DNA from: Pseudomonas brenneri
GTDB taxonomy: Bacteria > Pseudomonadota > Gammaproteobacteria > Pseudomonadales > Pseudomonadaceae
Direction: 5' to 3'
Assembly: GCF_007858285.1 (NCBI RefSeq)
Contig: NZ_VFIL01000001.1
Span: 62,001 to 126,000 of the forward strand
Length of the DNA: 64,000 bases
The notes beneath the pieces are model-generated. The model searched no databases, was not told where the DNA came from, and saw only the letters and a list, made by a program, of their open reading frames with translations. The first letter of the stretch is position 1, and the number at the start of each line of letters is the position of its first letter. Positions 17,202 through 25,932 of this stretch are shown in pieces. The position numbers and the translations under genes are program-made.

Positions 17202-19292
17202 ATGAGAATACGCAGCCTGCTGATAGGCAGCCCTTTGCTGATGGCCTCGCTTGCATTCGCAGGCCCGGCCCAGGTCGATGGGCCGCGCATCATAGCCGCC
17301 GACCAGGAGCCGGGAAACTGGATGAGCCACGGCCGCACCTACGATGAGCAGCGCTACAGCCCGCTCGACGGGGTGAATGCCGGCAACGTCGGCCAGTTGG
17401 GGATGGCCTGGACCACCAAGCTGGATATCGACAGCGGCACCGAAGCCACGCCGCTGGTGGTCGATGGGGTGATGTACACCACGGGTGCCTTCAGCATCGT
17501 CTATGCGATGAATGCCGCCACCGGCGAGCTGCTGTGGAAATACGATCCGAAAGTGCCCGCCGAAAACCTCAGCCAGGGTTGCTGTGGCCCGGTCAACCGG
17601 GGCGTGGCGGTGTGGCAGGGCAAAGTCTACGTGGGCAGTTTCGATGGGCGCTTGATTGCCCTGGATGCGGGCACTGGCCAGCCGGTGTGGAGCGTCGACA
17701 CCCTCATTGATCGCAGCAAGAGCTACTCGATCACCGGCGCGCCACGCATCGTCAAGGGCAAGGTGCTGATTGGCAATGGCGGTGCCGAATTCGGCGTGCG
17801 CGGTTACGTCACGGCCTATGACGCCGATAGCGGCAAGCAAGTGTGGCGCTTCTACACCGTGCCGGGTGATCCCAAGCTGCCCGCGGAAAACGCGGCGATG
17901 AGCAAGGCCATGAAAACCTGGGATGGCGACGGCTGGGTCAAGTGGGGCGGCGGCGGCACAGTGTGGGACTCCATGGCCTACGATCCGCAACTGGACCTGC
18001 TCTACGTGGGCACTGGCAATGGTTCGCCGTGGAACTACCAGTTCCGTAGCAATGGCAAGGGCGACAACTTGTATGTGTCGTCGATCCTGGCCTTGCGCCC
18101 GGACACCGGCGAGTACGTCTGGCACTACCAGGTCACGCCGCAGGACCAGTGGGACTTCACCGCGACCCAGCACATGATCCTCGCCGATATCAACATTGCA
18201 GGCAGCGTGCGCAAGGTGATCATGCAGGCACCGAAAAACGGCTTTTTCTATGTCCTCGATCGCAGCAACGGCAAACTGCTGTCAGCGAAGAATTTCGTGC
18301 CGGTGAATTGGGCCAGTGGCATCGACCTGCAGACCGGGCGCCCGATCCTCACCGGCGCGGCGGACTATTCCAAGGAACCGAAGGTGGTGCAGCCCAGTTT
18401 CCTCGGCGGGCACAACTGGCACCCCATGTCCTACAGCCCGAAGACCGGCTACGTGTACATTCCGGCGCAGTACACCCTGGCGGAGTTGAAGGCGGCCAAG
18501 GCCCCGCAATTTCTGCCGAACAAATCGGTGGTCAACTTTGGCCTGGATGTGCCGGACCTGCCGGAAGACCCGAAAGTGCTCAGCCAGATCCGTGACGCCT
18601 GGAGCGGTGAGTTGATCGCCTGGGATCCGGTCAAGCAGCAGGCCGCCTGGAAACAGCCCTACATCAGTGCCGGCAACGGCGGCACGCTGGTTACGGCGGG
18701 CAACCTGGTGTTCCAGGGCACCGCCGACGGTCGGGTGGTGGCCTACCGTGCCGATACTGGCAAGCCGCTGTGGGAGCACCGGGCCAATTCCGGGGTGATG
18801 GCGGGACCGGTCACGTACACGGTCAATGGTGAGCAGTACGTGGCGTTCTCGGTGGGCTGGGGCGGGATCCTGCCGCTATTGACCGGCCCGCTGACCAACA
18901 AGGGCAAGGTGCGGGCCGAGTCGCGGGTCATTGCCTTCAAACTCGGTGCTACAGGCGAGTTGCCACCGCCCAAGGCCGCGCCCGTGCTGCCGGCCACCCG
19001 CCAGGTACTCACCGCGACACCCGGGCAACTGGCCCAGGCGCGTGACCTGTTCAACGGCCTGTGCGCCGGTTGCCATGGCCTGAATGCCATCAGCGGCGGG
19101 GTGGTGCCGGACCTGCGTTACCTGGATGACAACAAGCACGCGGCATTCCCGGCTTTTGTCAGCGGGGCGCTGATCAACCGGGGCATGCCCAACTTCTCCG
19201 ACATTCTGCAACGCGAAGACATGGAGTTGATCCGCCAATACCTGGTCAAGCGGACCCAGGACTTGCAGGCCGATCTCAAGACGCTCCACTGA
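17202..19292 (+). CDS. PQQ-dependent quinohaemoprotein alcohol dehydrogenase
   Basis: 696 residues: signal peptide (LLMASLAFA), an eight-bladed PQQ beta-propeller with vicinal cysteines in QGCCGPVN (about residue 127), and a C-terminal cytochrome c domain with haem motif CAGCH (about residue 622). It is a periplasmic type II alcohol dehydrogenase passing electrons from PQQ to its own haem. After the putative catalytic Asp ([12 protein letters not shown]) the +2 residue is Thr, not the second Asp of lanthanide enzymes, so a calcium enzyme is inferred. RBS GGAGAA precedes the ATG. An AraC regulator lies upstream and an outer-membrane protein downstream. Confidence 0.92.
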   Translation: MRIRSLLIGSPLLMASLAFAGPAQVDGPRIIAADQEPGNWMSHGRTYDEQRYSPLDGVNAGNVGQLGMAWTTKLDIDSGTEATPLVVDGVMYTTGAFSIVYAMNAATGELLWKYDPKVPAENLSQGCCGPVNRGVAVWQGKVYVGSFDGRLIALDAGTGQPVWSVDTLIDRSKSYSITGAPRIVKGKVLIGNGGAEFGVRGYVTAYDADSGKQVWRFYTVPGDPKLPAENAAMSKAMKTWDGDGWVKWGGGGTVWDSMAYDPQLDLLYVGTGNGSPWNYQFRSNGKGDNLYVSSILALRPDTGEYVWHYQVTPQDQWDFTATQHMILADINIAGSVRKVIMQAPKNGFFYVLDRSNGKLLSAKNFVPVNWASGIDLQTGRPILTGAADYSKEPKVVQPSFLGGHNWHPMSYSPKTGYVYIPAQYTLAELKAAKAPQFLPNKSVVNFGLDVPDLPEDPKVLSQIRDAWSGELIAWDPVKQQAAWKQPYISAGNGGTLVTAGNLVFQGTADGRVVAYRADTGKPLWEHRANSGVMAGPVTYTVNGEQYVAFSVGWGGILPLLTGPLTNKGKVRAESRVIAFKLGATGELPPPKAAPVLPATRQVLTATPGQLAQARDLFNGLCAGCHGLNAISGGVVPDLRYLDDNKHAAFPAFVSGALINRGMPNFSDILQREDMELIRQYLVKRTQDLQADLKTLH

Positions 19293-19384
19293 CCCCTCGT
19301 TGAAATCTGCGCCTGGCGACTTCCTGTGGAGTCGTCATGGCGAAGCTTTGCCTCCAATTCCAATAACAATAAGACGGACTCGCC

Positions 19385-20239
19385 ATGAAAACACTTAGTA
19401 CGCTGACCCTCGGCACACTTTTCGCCAGCCTGGCACCATTGGCCCATGCCGACGTCAAGCCCGACCCCGGCGACTACACCGCCTTGCCCCAGGGCACTGA
19501 TGTGGTGGTGCTGTACCAGCAGAACCCGCGGGGCGACAAGGTTTACTCTGGCGGCAAGAAAGTCGCCGACAACCTGGACCTGGACATGAGCGTAGGCGTG
19601 TTGCGCCTGATCCACTTCACCGAGTTCTTCAACACCGGCCTGACCTGGGACCCGCAGATCGTCATTCCTTTCGGTTACCAGAAGACCGGCGCCAGCGACA
19701 GCAAGAACTCGGGGTTGGGCGACATCACCTTTGGTGGCACCGTGTGGACCCTTGCGGACCTGGCCAACAACGAGCACCTGGGCTGGTCAGTATTTGTCAC
19801 CGCGCCCACGGGCGCGGACAAGAACCAGAGCTTTGCCCTGAGCAACAATCGCTGGTCCCTGGACTTCCAGGTGGGGTATATCAAGGGGCTGACCGACAAA
19901 ATCACCTGGGATGTGATCGCCGAAACCGAGTTCTACGGCGAACAGCGCGCCACCGATGCCAAGAAAGACCCGCTGCTGCAACTGCACAACCACCTGCGCT
20001 ACAACTTCACCCCAGAGACTTACGCGGCCATCTCCTATCGCCACAATTGGGGCGCCCGCGAGACGCTGGACCATGAAACCCTGGCCACCAGCCGCAGCAA
20101 TGGCACGGTCGGCTTTACCGTGGCCACGATGCTGGGCAAGCAGGTACAGGTGCTGGGGCAACTGATGCATGACACATCAGTGCGCGAAGGGGTGAAGATC
20201 GATAATTCGCTGCAGTTTCGCCTGGCGTATTTCTACTGA
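19385..20239 (+). CDS. Outer-membrane protein of the MetA-pathway/phenol-degradation transporter family
   Basis: The 284-residue protein has a signal peptide (LGTLFASLAPLAHA), amphipathic beta-strands throughout, and a terminal aromatic (LAYFY), consistent with a small barrel of the Phenol_MetA_deg family. Members are found beside catabolic operons and are thought to admit hydrophobic substrates. It lies 92 bp after the quinohaemoprotein dehydrogenase and is followed by a terminator, so the two probably form one transcription unit serving uptake and oxidation of the same alcohol. Confidence 0.75.
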   Translation: MKTLSTLTLGTLFASLAPLAHADVKPDPGDYTALPQGTDVVVLYQQNPRGDKVYSGGKKVADNLDLDMSVGVLRLIHFTEFFNTGLTWDPQIVIPFGYQKTGASDSKNSGLGDITFGGTVWTLADLANNEHLGWSVFVTAPTGADKNQSFALSNNRWSLDFQVGYIKGLTDKITWDVIAETEFYGEQRATDAKKDPLLQLHNHLRYNFTPETYAAISYRHNWGARETLDHETLATSRSNGTVGFTVATMLGKQVQVLGQLMHDTSVREGVKIDNSLQFRLAYFY

Positions 20240-20252
20240 CCTCATAGGCGAT

Positions 20253-20270
20253 GGCGCCCGAAAGGGCGCC
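20253..20270 (+). terminator. Terminator-like hairpin after the outer-membrane protein gene
   Basis: A perfect 7-bp stem GGCGCCC/GGGCGCC closed by a GAAA loop, 13 bp after the stop at 20239. No T-tract follows because the MITE described next is inserted at its 3' edge; the left target duplication overlaps the stem. Confidence 0.55.
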
Positions 20271-20278
20271 CAAGTGCC

Positions 20279-20448
20279 TAATGCCAGTCAGTTAAGCGGA
20301 TTCTGCTTTCTGTAGGAGCGAGCTTGCTCGCGAAGGACGTCAACGATAACGCGTGTTTGCTAGGTAAACGCGGCGCTCTCAAGTTCTTCGCGAGCAAGAA
20401 CTAGGCGTCCCCCTCGCTCCTACAAAAAGGCTTAACTGACTGGCATTA
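20279..20448. mobile_element. IS4-like MITE carrying a REPIN
   Basis: The 170-bp element is bounded by perfect 19-bp terminal inverted repeats, TAATGCCAGTCAGTTAAGC (20279-20297) and its complement (20430-20448). Flanks GCCCAAGTGCC (20268-20278) and ACCCAAGTGCT (20449-20459) match at 9 of 11 positions, differing only at the ends, like an 11-bp target duplication. The repeat closely resembles the remembered IS4 terminus (TAATGCC...CAGTTAAG), and IS4 makes 11-13 bp duplications. There is no transposase gene, so it would need a transposase in trans. The interior is a REPIN. Confidence 0.7.
20311..20424. repeat. REPIN inside the MITE, one arm interrupted
   Basis: The same palindromic pair as at 9871 (TGTAGGAGCGAGCTTGCTCG and complement, centre GTCAACGATAACGCG). 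The right arm is split after TTCGCGAGCAAG by 14 extra bases, AACTAGGCGTCCCC (20399-20412), before CTCGCTCCTACA resumes. Confidence 0.85.
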
Positions 20449-20459
20449 ACCCAAGTGCT

Positions 20460-20759
20460 TCACTGCTGGGACAGAATGCACTCCAGCAATCCAGGAAACC
20501 GCACCGCCAACACATCGGCCCGCAACGAGTTCATATGGGTCGTGCCGACGCTGCGCGTATGCACCAGCCCGGCATCGCGCAACACCCTAAAGTGATGGGA
20601 CATGCTGGACTTGGGGCGCCCGCCATCGAGCTCGCCGCAGCTGGCTTCTTCAACGCCGGCCAGGCAGCGCACGATGTCCAGGCGCACAGGGTCGCTCAAC
20701 GCATAGAGCAGGCGTTCGAGGGTCAATTCTTCAGAGGAGGGGTGTTTAAAGGCTCGCAT
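20460..20759 (-). CDS. ArsR-family transcriptional regulator
   Basis: The 99-residue winged-helix protein (LSDPVRLDIVRCLAG, then SSMSHHFRVLRDAGLV recognition helix) is divergent from xenA. The start at 20759 gives a compact ArsR protein; the frame extends 12 codons upstream into the operator. It lacks the ELCVCDL metal site of ArsR. It has three cysteines (in VRCLAG, EASCGEL and LECILSQQ), so redox or electrophile sensing is plausible but inferred. It probably represses itself and xenA through the palindrome at 20794-20817. Confidence 0.85.
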   Translation of the reverse strand: MRAFKHPSSEELTLERLLYALSDPVRLDIVRCLAGVEEASCGELDGGRPKSSMSHHFRVLRDAGLVHTRSVGTTHMNSLRADVLAVRFPGLLECILSQQ

Positions 20760-20793
20760 GAAACGAATGATAACAGGGCTAGCATTGATTACC

Positions 20794-20817
20794 ATAGTTC
20801 GATTAAGATCGAACTAT
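20794..20817. promoter_or_regulatory. Palindromic operator shared by arsR-type regulator and xenA
   Basis: Perfect 10-bp arms ATAGTTCGAT (20794-20803) and ATCGAACTAT (20808-20817) around TAAG, centred between the divergent starts (about 35 bp from each ATG). This is the usual size and placement for an ArsR-family operator. Confidence 0.75.
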
Positions 20818-20853
20818 CGAATCAAACGTTACCCTCGTTTCAGGAGCATTCCC

Positions 20854-21945
20854 ATGGCTGCATTGTTCGAACCCTTCACACTCAAAGACGTTACGTTGCG
20901 CAATCGCATCGCCATTCCGCCGATGTGCCAATACATGGCTGAAGATGGCCTGGTCAACGACTGGCATCACGTCCACCTTGCCGGTCTGGCCCGTGGTGGC
21001 GCTGGCCTGGTGGTGGTCGAGGCAACCGCCGTTGCACCTGAAGGTCGTATCACCCCTGGCTGCGCCGGCATTTGGAGCGACGCCCATGCACAAGCCTTCG
21101 TGCCTATGGTCCAGGCGATCAAGGCTGCAGGCTCGGTGCCCGGCATCCAGATTGCCCACGCCGGGCGCAAGGCCAGTGCCAACCGTCCGTGGGAAGGCGA
21201 TGACCATATCCCCGCAGGCGACGCCCGTGGCTGGCAAACCCTCGCGCCATCGGCCATCGCGTTTGGCGCGAACCTGCCGAACGTCCCGCGTGCGATGACA
21301 CTGGAAGACATTGCCCGCGTCCAACAGAATTACGTCGATGCCGCCCGCCGAGCCCGCGATGCTGGCTTTGAATGGATCGAACTGCATTTCGCCCACGGTT
21401 ACCTGGGGCAGAGCTTTTTCTCCGAGCACTCCAACCAGCGCACCGATGCCTACGGTGGCAGCTTGGACAACCGCAGCCGCTTCATGCTTGAAACCCTGGC
21501 CGCCGTGCGTGAAGTCTGGCCGGAAAACCTGCCACTGACCGCACGTTTTGGCGTAATCGAGTACGACGGGCGCGACGAACAGACCCTGGAAGAATCCATC
21601 GAACTGGCTCGCCGTTTCAAAGCGGGCGGCCTGGACCTGCTGAGCGTCAGCGTCGGCTTCACTATCCCTGACACTAATATCCCTTGGGGCCCGGCGTTCA
21701 TGGGCCCGATTGCCGAGCGCGTGCGCCGCGAAGCCGGTCTGCCGGTCACTTCAGCCTGGGGGTTCGGCACGCCGCAACTGGCCGAAGGCGCGTTGCAGGC
21801 CGGTCATCTGGACCTGGTTTCCGTAGGCCGTGCACACCTGGCCGACCCACACTGGGCGTACTTCGCCGCCAAGGAACTGGGAGTAGACAAGGCCTCCTGG
21901 ACCCTGCCGGCGCCTTACGCGCATTGGCTTGAGCGCTATCGCTAA
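20854..21945 (+). CDS. xenA: Xenobiotic reductase A, Old Yellow Enzyme family
   Basis: The 363-residue FMN-dependent ene-reductase has the same length as Pseudomonas XenA and is extremely similar to it from recall. Cys25 (PPMCQYMA) tunes FMN, the substrate-anchoring His pair lies in ELHFAHGYLGQSFFS, and FMN phosphate contacts are near VTSAWGFGTP. It reduces activated C=C bonds (enones, coumarin) and nitrate esters using NAD(P)H in the cytoplasm. The ATG at 20854 has CAGGAG upstream. It is divergent from an ArsR regulator with a shared operator. Confidence 0.95.
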   Translation: MAALFEPFTLKDVTLRNRIAIPPMCQYMAEDGLVNDWHHVHLAGLARGGAGLVVVEATAVAPEGRITPGCAGIWSDAHAQAFVPMVQAIKAAGSVPGIQIAHAGRKASANRPWEGDDHIPAGDARGWQTLAPSAIAFGANLPNVPRAMTLEDIARVQQNYVDAARRARDAGFEWIELHFAHGYLGQSFFSEHSNQRTDAYGGSLDNRSRFMLETLAAVREVWPENLPLTARFGVIEYDGRDEQTLEESIELARRFKAGGLDLLSVSVGFTIPDTNIPWGPAFMGPIAERVRREAGLPVTSAWGFGTPQLAEGALQAGHLDLVSVGRAHLADPHWAYFAAKELGVDKASWTLPAPYAHWLERYR

Positions 21946-21946
21946 C

Positions 21947-22028
21947 CCTGTAGGAGTCGGCTAACGATACCGGGCACCTGGATGAATGCGGCGCCTGGGC
22001 GGTTTTCGCTGGCAAGCCAGCGCCTACA
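21947..22028. repeat. REP pair, diverged
   Basis: CCTGTAGGAGTCGGCTAACGATA opens and GCTGGCAAGCCAGCGCCTACA closes this degenerate REP pair just after xenA. It begins 2 bp after the xenA stop. It occupies the first part of the 305-bp gap to 22251; the rest holds a terminator and the leader of the next gene. Confidence 0.75.
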
Positions 22029-22047
22029 TAAGGCTGTGCCTTTGCTG

Positions 22048-22077
22048 AGCCGTCGCAGTTTCTGCGGCGGCTTTTTT
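22048..22077 (+). terminator. Rho-independent terminator
   Basis: Stem AGCCGTCGCAG / CTGCGGCGGCT (one G·U pair), TTT loop, then a run of T. It is the clear terminator for xenA, about 100 bp downstream of its stop. Confidence 0.85.
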
Positions 22078-22250
22078 GTGGGCCATGGAAAGTACAATCT
22101 TCCATCTGGAACGTGCATTTTGCGCTGCGACCCTGGGTCACATACTGGTCGTGTCATTACGAACGTTCCCGGTGGTTTTACCCTGTCTTTCGCTTGAGCA
22201 GGACGCAGGCGCACCAGGAATGGGGATATCCAATAATAAAGAGACGACCC

Positions 22251-23420
22251 ATGAAAAAGCCAAACCCTCTGCTGGAAGACCTGAAGTCGGTCTTGCCCAC
22301 TATCGCTGCCAATGCCTTCGCCGCCGAGAACGACCGTAGCGTGCCTGCCGAGAACATCGCGTTGCTCAAGGGCATCGGCATGCATCGGGCGTTCCTGCCG
22401 AAAAAGTACGGTGGCATGGAAATCTCCCTGCCGGATTTTGCCCAATGCATCGCGCTGTTGGCCGGCTCTTGCGCGAGCACTGCCTGGGCGATGAGCCTGC
22501 TGTGTACGCATAGCCATCAGATGGCTATGTTCCCGTCAAAGCTGCAGGACGAGGTCTGGGGGACTGACCCCGACGCGACCGCCAGCAGCAGCATCGCACC
22601 GTTCGGGCGTACCGAAGAAGTGCCGGGTGGCGTGACCTTCAGCGGCGAGATGGGCTGGAGTTCAGGCTGTGACCATGCCGAGTGGGCGATCATGGGCTTT
22701 CGTCGCAAAAACGCCGAAGGCACCCAGGACTATTGCTTCGCCGTGCTGCCGCGCAGTGACTACACGATTCGTGACGACTGGTTTGCCGTGGGCATGCGTG
22801 GCAGTGGCAGCAAGACCTTGATCGTCGATCAGGCCTTCGTGCCCGAGCACCGCATCCAGAAGGCCAAGGACATGATGGAGGGCAAGTCGGCGGGTTTTGG
22901 CTTGTATCCGCACAGCAAGATTTTCTTCGCCCCGTACCGTCCGTATTTTGCCAGCGGCTTCTCCACCGTGAGCCTGGGGATCGCCGAGCGCATGCTCGAC
23001 GTGTTCCGCGAAAAGACCAAGAACCGGGTGCGGGCCTACACCGGTGCGGCAGTCGGCGCAGCGACACCGGCGCTGATGCGCCTGGCCGAGTCCACACACC
23101 AGGTGGCCGCCGCGCGGGCCTTGCTGGAAAAGAGCTGGAGCGAGATCGCCGAGCACAGCGAGCGTCATGAATATCCAAGCCGTGGCACCCTGGCGTTCTG
23201 GCGGACCAACCAGGGCTATGCGACCAAGCTGTGCATCCAGGCGGTAGACCGCTTGATGGAGGCCGCTGGCGGCGGTGCGTGGTTTGAGTCCAACGAACTG
23301 CAACGACTGTTTCGCGATGCGCACCTCACCGGGGCGCATGCGTACACCGACTATGACGTTTGCGCACAGATCCTGGGGCGTGAACTGATGGGCCTGGATC
23401 CAGACCCGGCGATGGTTTGA
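22251..23420 (+). CDS. Flavin-dependent monooxygenase, oxygenase component (acyl-CoA dehydrogenase fold)
   Basis: The 389-residue protein has the acyl-CoA dehydrogenase-like fold of group D two-component monooxygenases (HpaH C2, HsaA relatives): N-terminal helices, a beta domain around WSSGCDHAEWAIMG, and C-terminal helices with RLFRDAHLTGAHAYTDYD. It would use FADH2 or FMNH2 from the reductase 63 bp downstream to hydroxylate an aromatic substrate. The start ATG at 22251 follows AAAGAGACG; longer in-frame extension upstream lacks support. The substrate is not identifiable. Confidence 0.85.
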   Translation: MKKPNPLLEDLKSVLPTIAANAFAAENDRSVPAENIALLKGIGMHRAFLPKKYGGMEISLPDFAQCIALLAGSCASTAWAMSLLCTHSHQMAMFPSKLQDEVWGTDPDATASSSIAPFGRTEEVPGGVTFSGEMGWSSGCDHAEWAIMGFRRKNAEGTQDYCFAVLPRSDYTIRDDWFAVGMRGSGSKTLIVDQAFVPEHRIQKAKDMMEGKSAGFGLYPHSKIFFAPYRPYFASGFSTVSLGIAERMLDVFREKTKNRVRAYTGAAVGAATPALMRLAESTHQVAAARALLEKSWSEIAEHSERHEYPSRGTLAFWRTNQGYATKLCIQAVDRLMEAAGGGAWFESNELQRLFRDAHLTGAHAYTDYDVCAQILGRELMGLDPDPAMV

Positions 23421-23483
23421 CCCACCACTCTTTACCTATAAGAACAATCAGGGCAGGGCCATCGGCCTGCCCGGGAGTCTTGC

Positions 23484-24428
23484 ATGTCTACTGAAAATAC
23501 AACGGCTGCTGGCATCGATACCCGCGCGTTTCGGCGCGCACTGGGCAATTTCGCCACCGGCGTCACCGTGGTGACGGCGGCTGACGCCACTGGGCGCAAG
23601 GTTGGCGTGACCGCCAACAGCTTCAACTCGGTGTCCCTGGACCCGCCGCTGATCCTGTGGAGCATCGACAAACGCTCGACCAGCCACGCAGTGTTCGAGG
23701 CCGCCAGCCACTTTGCGGTGAATGTGCTGGCCGCCGATCAGATCGACCTGTCCAACAACTTTGCCCGCCCCAAGGAAGACCGGTTTGCCGAAGTCGAGTA
23801 CCAGGTCGGTGAGGGCGGGGCTCCGGTGCTGGCTGACTGCTCGGCACGTTTTGAGTGCGAGAAGTACCAGCAGGTAGACGGCGGTGATCACTGGATCATG
23901 ATTGGCAAAGTGGTTGCATTCGACGACTGCGGCCGCTCGCCGTTGCTGTATCACCAGGGCGCGTATTCCATGGTGTTGCCGCACACCCGCATGACCAAAC
24001 GCGAGGACGGCCAGCCACCGAGCAGCCATTTCCAGGGCCGCCTGAGCCATAACCTCTACTACCTGATGACCCAGGCGCTGCGGGCCTATCAGGCTAGCTA
24101 CCAACCACGCCAACTGTCCACCGGCCTGCGCACCAGTGAAGCACGGATGCTGATGGTGCTGGAAAACGACGCTGGCCTGAGCCTGGCCGATTTACAGCGC
24201 GAAGTGGCAATGCCGGCGCGCGAGATCGAAGAGGCGGTGAACAACCTCAAGCGCAAGGCGTTGGTACGCGATGATCAGGAACGGGTAAAACTCACCCCCA
24301 AGGGCATCGACGAAACCGAGTCGCTGTGGACCATCGCCCGCGAGCAGCAGGACAAGGTTTTCAGCCAATTCAGCGAAGCGCAGCTGGAGACCTTCAAGAC
24401 CGTGTTGAAAGCGGTGATCCAGCACTGA
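23484..24428 (+). CDS. Flavin reductase with C-terminal MarR-like domain (HpaH C1 type)
   Basis: 314 residues: an N-terminal flavin-reductase-like split barrel (about 1-165, FATGVTVVTAADATGRKVGVTANSF) and a C-terminal MarR-like winged helix (about 190-314, LRTSEARMLMVLENDAGLSLADLQREV). This is the architecture and length of the C1 reductase of Acinetobacter p-hydroxyphenylacetate 3-hydroxylase, whose MarR-like domain lets the aromatic substrate stimulate reduction. It supplies reduced flavin to the oxygenase upstream. RBS GGGAG precedes the ATG. Confidence 0.88.
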   Translation: MSTENTTAAGIDTRAFRRALGNFATGVTVVTAADATGRKVGVTANSFNSVSLDPPLILWSIDKRSTSHAVFEAASHFAVNVLAADQIDLSNNFARPKEDRFAEVEYQVGEGGAPVLADCSARFECEKYQQVDGGDHWIMIGKVVAFDDCGRSPLLYHQGAYSMVLPHTRMTKREDGQPPSSHFQGRLSHNLYYLMTQALRAYQASYQPRQLSTGLRTSEARMLMVLENDAGLSLADLQREVAMPAREIEEAVNNLKRKALVRDDQERVKLTPKGIDETESLWTIAREQQDKVFSQFSEAQLETFKTVLKAVIQH

Positions 24429-24438
24429 ATACGGTCAC

Positions 24439-25332
24439 TCAATCCAGGTGCTGGAACGACTTGACGATAAAGTCGATAAACACGCGGGTCTTGGCCGGCA
24501 GGTGTTGCCGCGAGGGGTAGACGAGGTTGATTTCCAGGCGGGGCAGGTCCCAGTCGGTCAGCACGGGAATCAATCGCCCGGCGGCGATATCGTCGTGTAT
24601 CACATACGTTGGTTGCGCAAGGATACCCATCCCTTGCAGCGCGATGGTCCTGAGCAGATAACCGTCGTTGGACTCGAACGCAGGGGTGACGGGTACCGTG
24701 AGGGTCTCGTGCTCGCGCTGGAAAGTCAGCTCATAGGGATCCGTGGCGTAGCTATAGAGCAACAACTGATGCTCAGCCAGCGCCTGCGGATGTTCGGGGT
24801 GACCGTTGCGTTCGAGGTAGTCCGGCGAGGCGGCCAGTATGCGCCTCGTATCGGTCAGGCGGCGGATGACCAGGCTGGAGTCCGGCTCGCTGTCACGGGT
24901 ACGCAGGGCCACGTCGATGTTGTCATCGATGATGTCGTGGTAGCGATTCTCGGCCACGACATCCAGGCGCACATCCGGGTACAGCACCTTGAACCTGGGG
25001 ACTAGCGGCAAGATATGTTGCAGGCACAGGGATAAGGATGCGGTCACACGCAACACCCCGGCTGGATGATTTTTGCTCGCACTGACCGCCTCGGTAGCGC
25101 CTTGCATCGTCGTGAGGGCCGCCTTGGTGCTGGCGTAGAACACCTTGCCGACTTCGGTGACGAACAAGCGCCGGGTGCTGCGCTCGATCAGCCTGACGCC
25201 GAGGCGACTCTCCAGCGCCGCAAGGTGCCGGCTGGCGGCCGCACTTGAGAGGTCCAGGGCCTCTGCGGCCTTGGTTACGCTGCCCAGTTCCACGACCTTT
25301 ACAAACAACTCATATTCGGTCCAGCGATCCAT
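24439..25332 (-). CDS. LysR-family transcriptional regulator
   Basis: 297 residues: N-terminal HTH (ELGSVTKAAEALDLSSAAASRHLAALES) and a LysR effector domain. The start MDRWTEYELF is chosen because GGAG lies 8 nt upstream; two earlier in-frame Met codons have poorer signals. It is convergent with the flavin reductase (10 bp between ends) and divergent from the SnoaL-like gene, which it may control. Confidence 0.85.
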   Translation of the reverse strand: MDRWTEYELFVKVVELGSVTKAAEALDLSSAAASRHLAALESRLGVRLIERSTRRLFVTEVGKVFYASTKAALTTMQGATEAVSASKNHPAGVLRVTASLSLCLQHILPLVPRFKVLYPDVRLDVVAENRYHDIIDDNIDVALRTRDSEPDSSLVIRRLTDTRRILAASPDYLERNGHPEHPQALAEHQLLLYSYATDPYELTFQREHETLTVPVTPAFESNDGYLLRTIALQGMGILAQPTYVIHDDIAAGRLIPVLTDWDLPRLEINLVYPSRQHLPAKTRVFIDFIVKSFQHLD

Positions 25333-25463
25333 CAGCATTGCTCCGCTGCGCGCAAGTGTGTTTTCCATCTACAGACTTTTTCAGGTTTGTGCCGCCGGTT
25401 AACCTTTTTCTGCCCCTGCCAGTCTAGCCGTTGGGTGCAGGGAAAAACTTGATCGGAGTCGAA

Positions 25464-25889
25464 ATGAGCAAGAATCTGGATACAGTGAAAAAGTACTTCA
25501 AGTATTGCGTCGACGGTAAGGATGTTGAGCGCGTAGCGGAGTTTTTTGCCGACGATGTGGTGGTTCATCGCCCCGATTGTCCGGCGCCTATCGTCGGTGT
25601 CAAACCTTTCAAGCAGGCCTTGCGCCTGAACGTCACCGAACGCTACGACTCGATCGAGACCACCTTCCAGAAGGAAGTGGTGGCCGGTGATGTGGTGGTG
25701 GTTGCGCTGATGCATCACGCCAAGGGCTCCAATACCTGGCATGGCTACGATGTCAGTGGCAAGGACCTGGCCTGGAGCGCATTGACCTATTTCCGGTTCA
25801 ATGCCCAGGGCAAGGTGGTCGAGGAAATCGTCGAGCGCAATGAGCTGTTCATGGCCAGACAGCTCGGCATTTTTACTGACGGCATCTAG
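25464..25889 (+). CDS. SnoaL-like/NTF2-fold protein
   Basis: The 141-residue cystatin-like cone-fold protein (YFKYCVDGKDVERVAEFFADDVVVHRPD, then KVVEEIVERNELF) is typical of SnoaL-like polyketide cyclase or nuclear-transport-factor-2 proteins. The start ATG at 25464 follows CGGAGTCGAA. The chemistry of such proteins varies (isomerase, cyclase, binding). It is divergent from a LysR gene and convergent with a nitroreductase. Confidence 0.75.
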   Translation: MSKNLDTVKKYFKYCVDGKDVERVAEFFADDVVVHRPDCPAPIVGVKPFKQALRLNVTERYDSIETTFQKEVVAGDVVVVALMHHAKGSNTWHGYDVSGKDLAWSALTYFRFNAQGKVVEEIVERNELFMARQLGIFTDGI

Positions 25890-25932
25890 CGCCTTGCGCG
25901 GGGCTCCTGGAGGCCCGCGCAAGTCACTGCAA

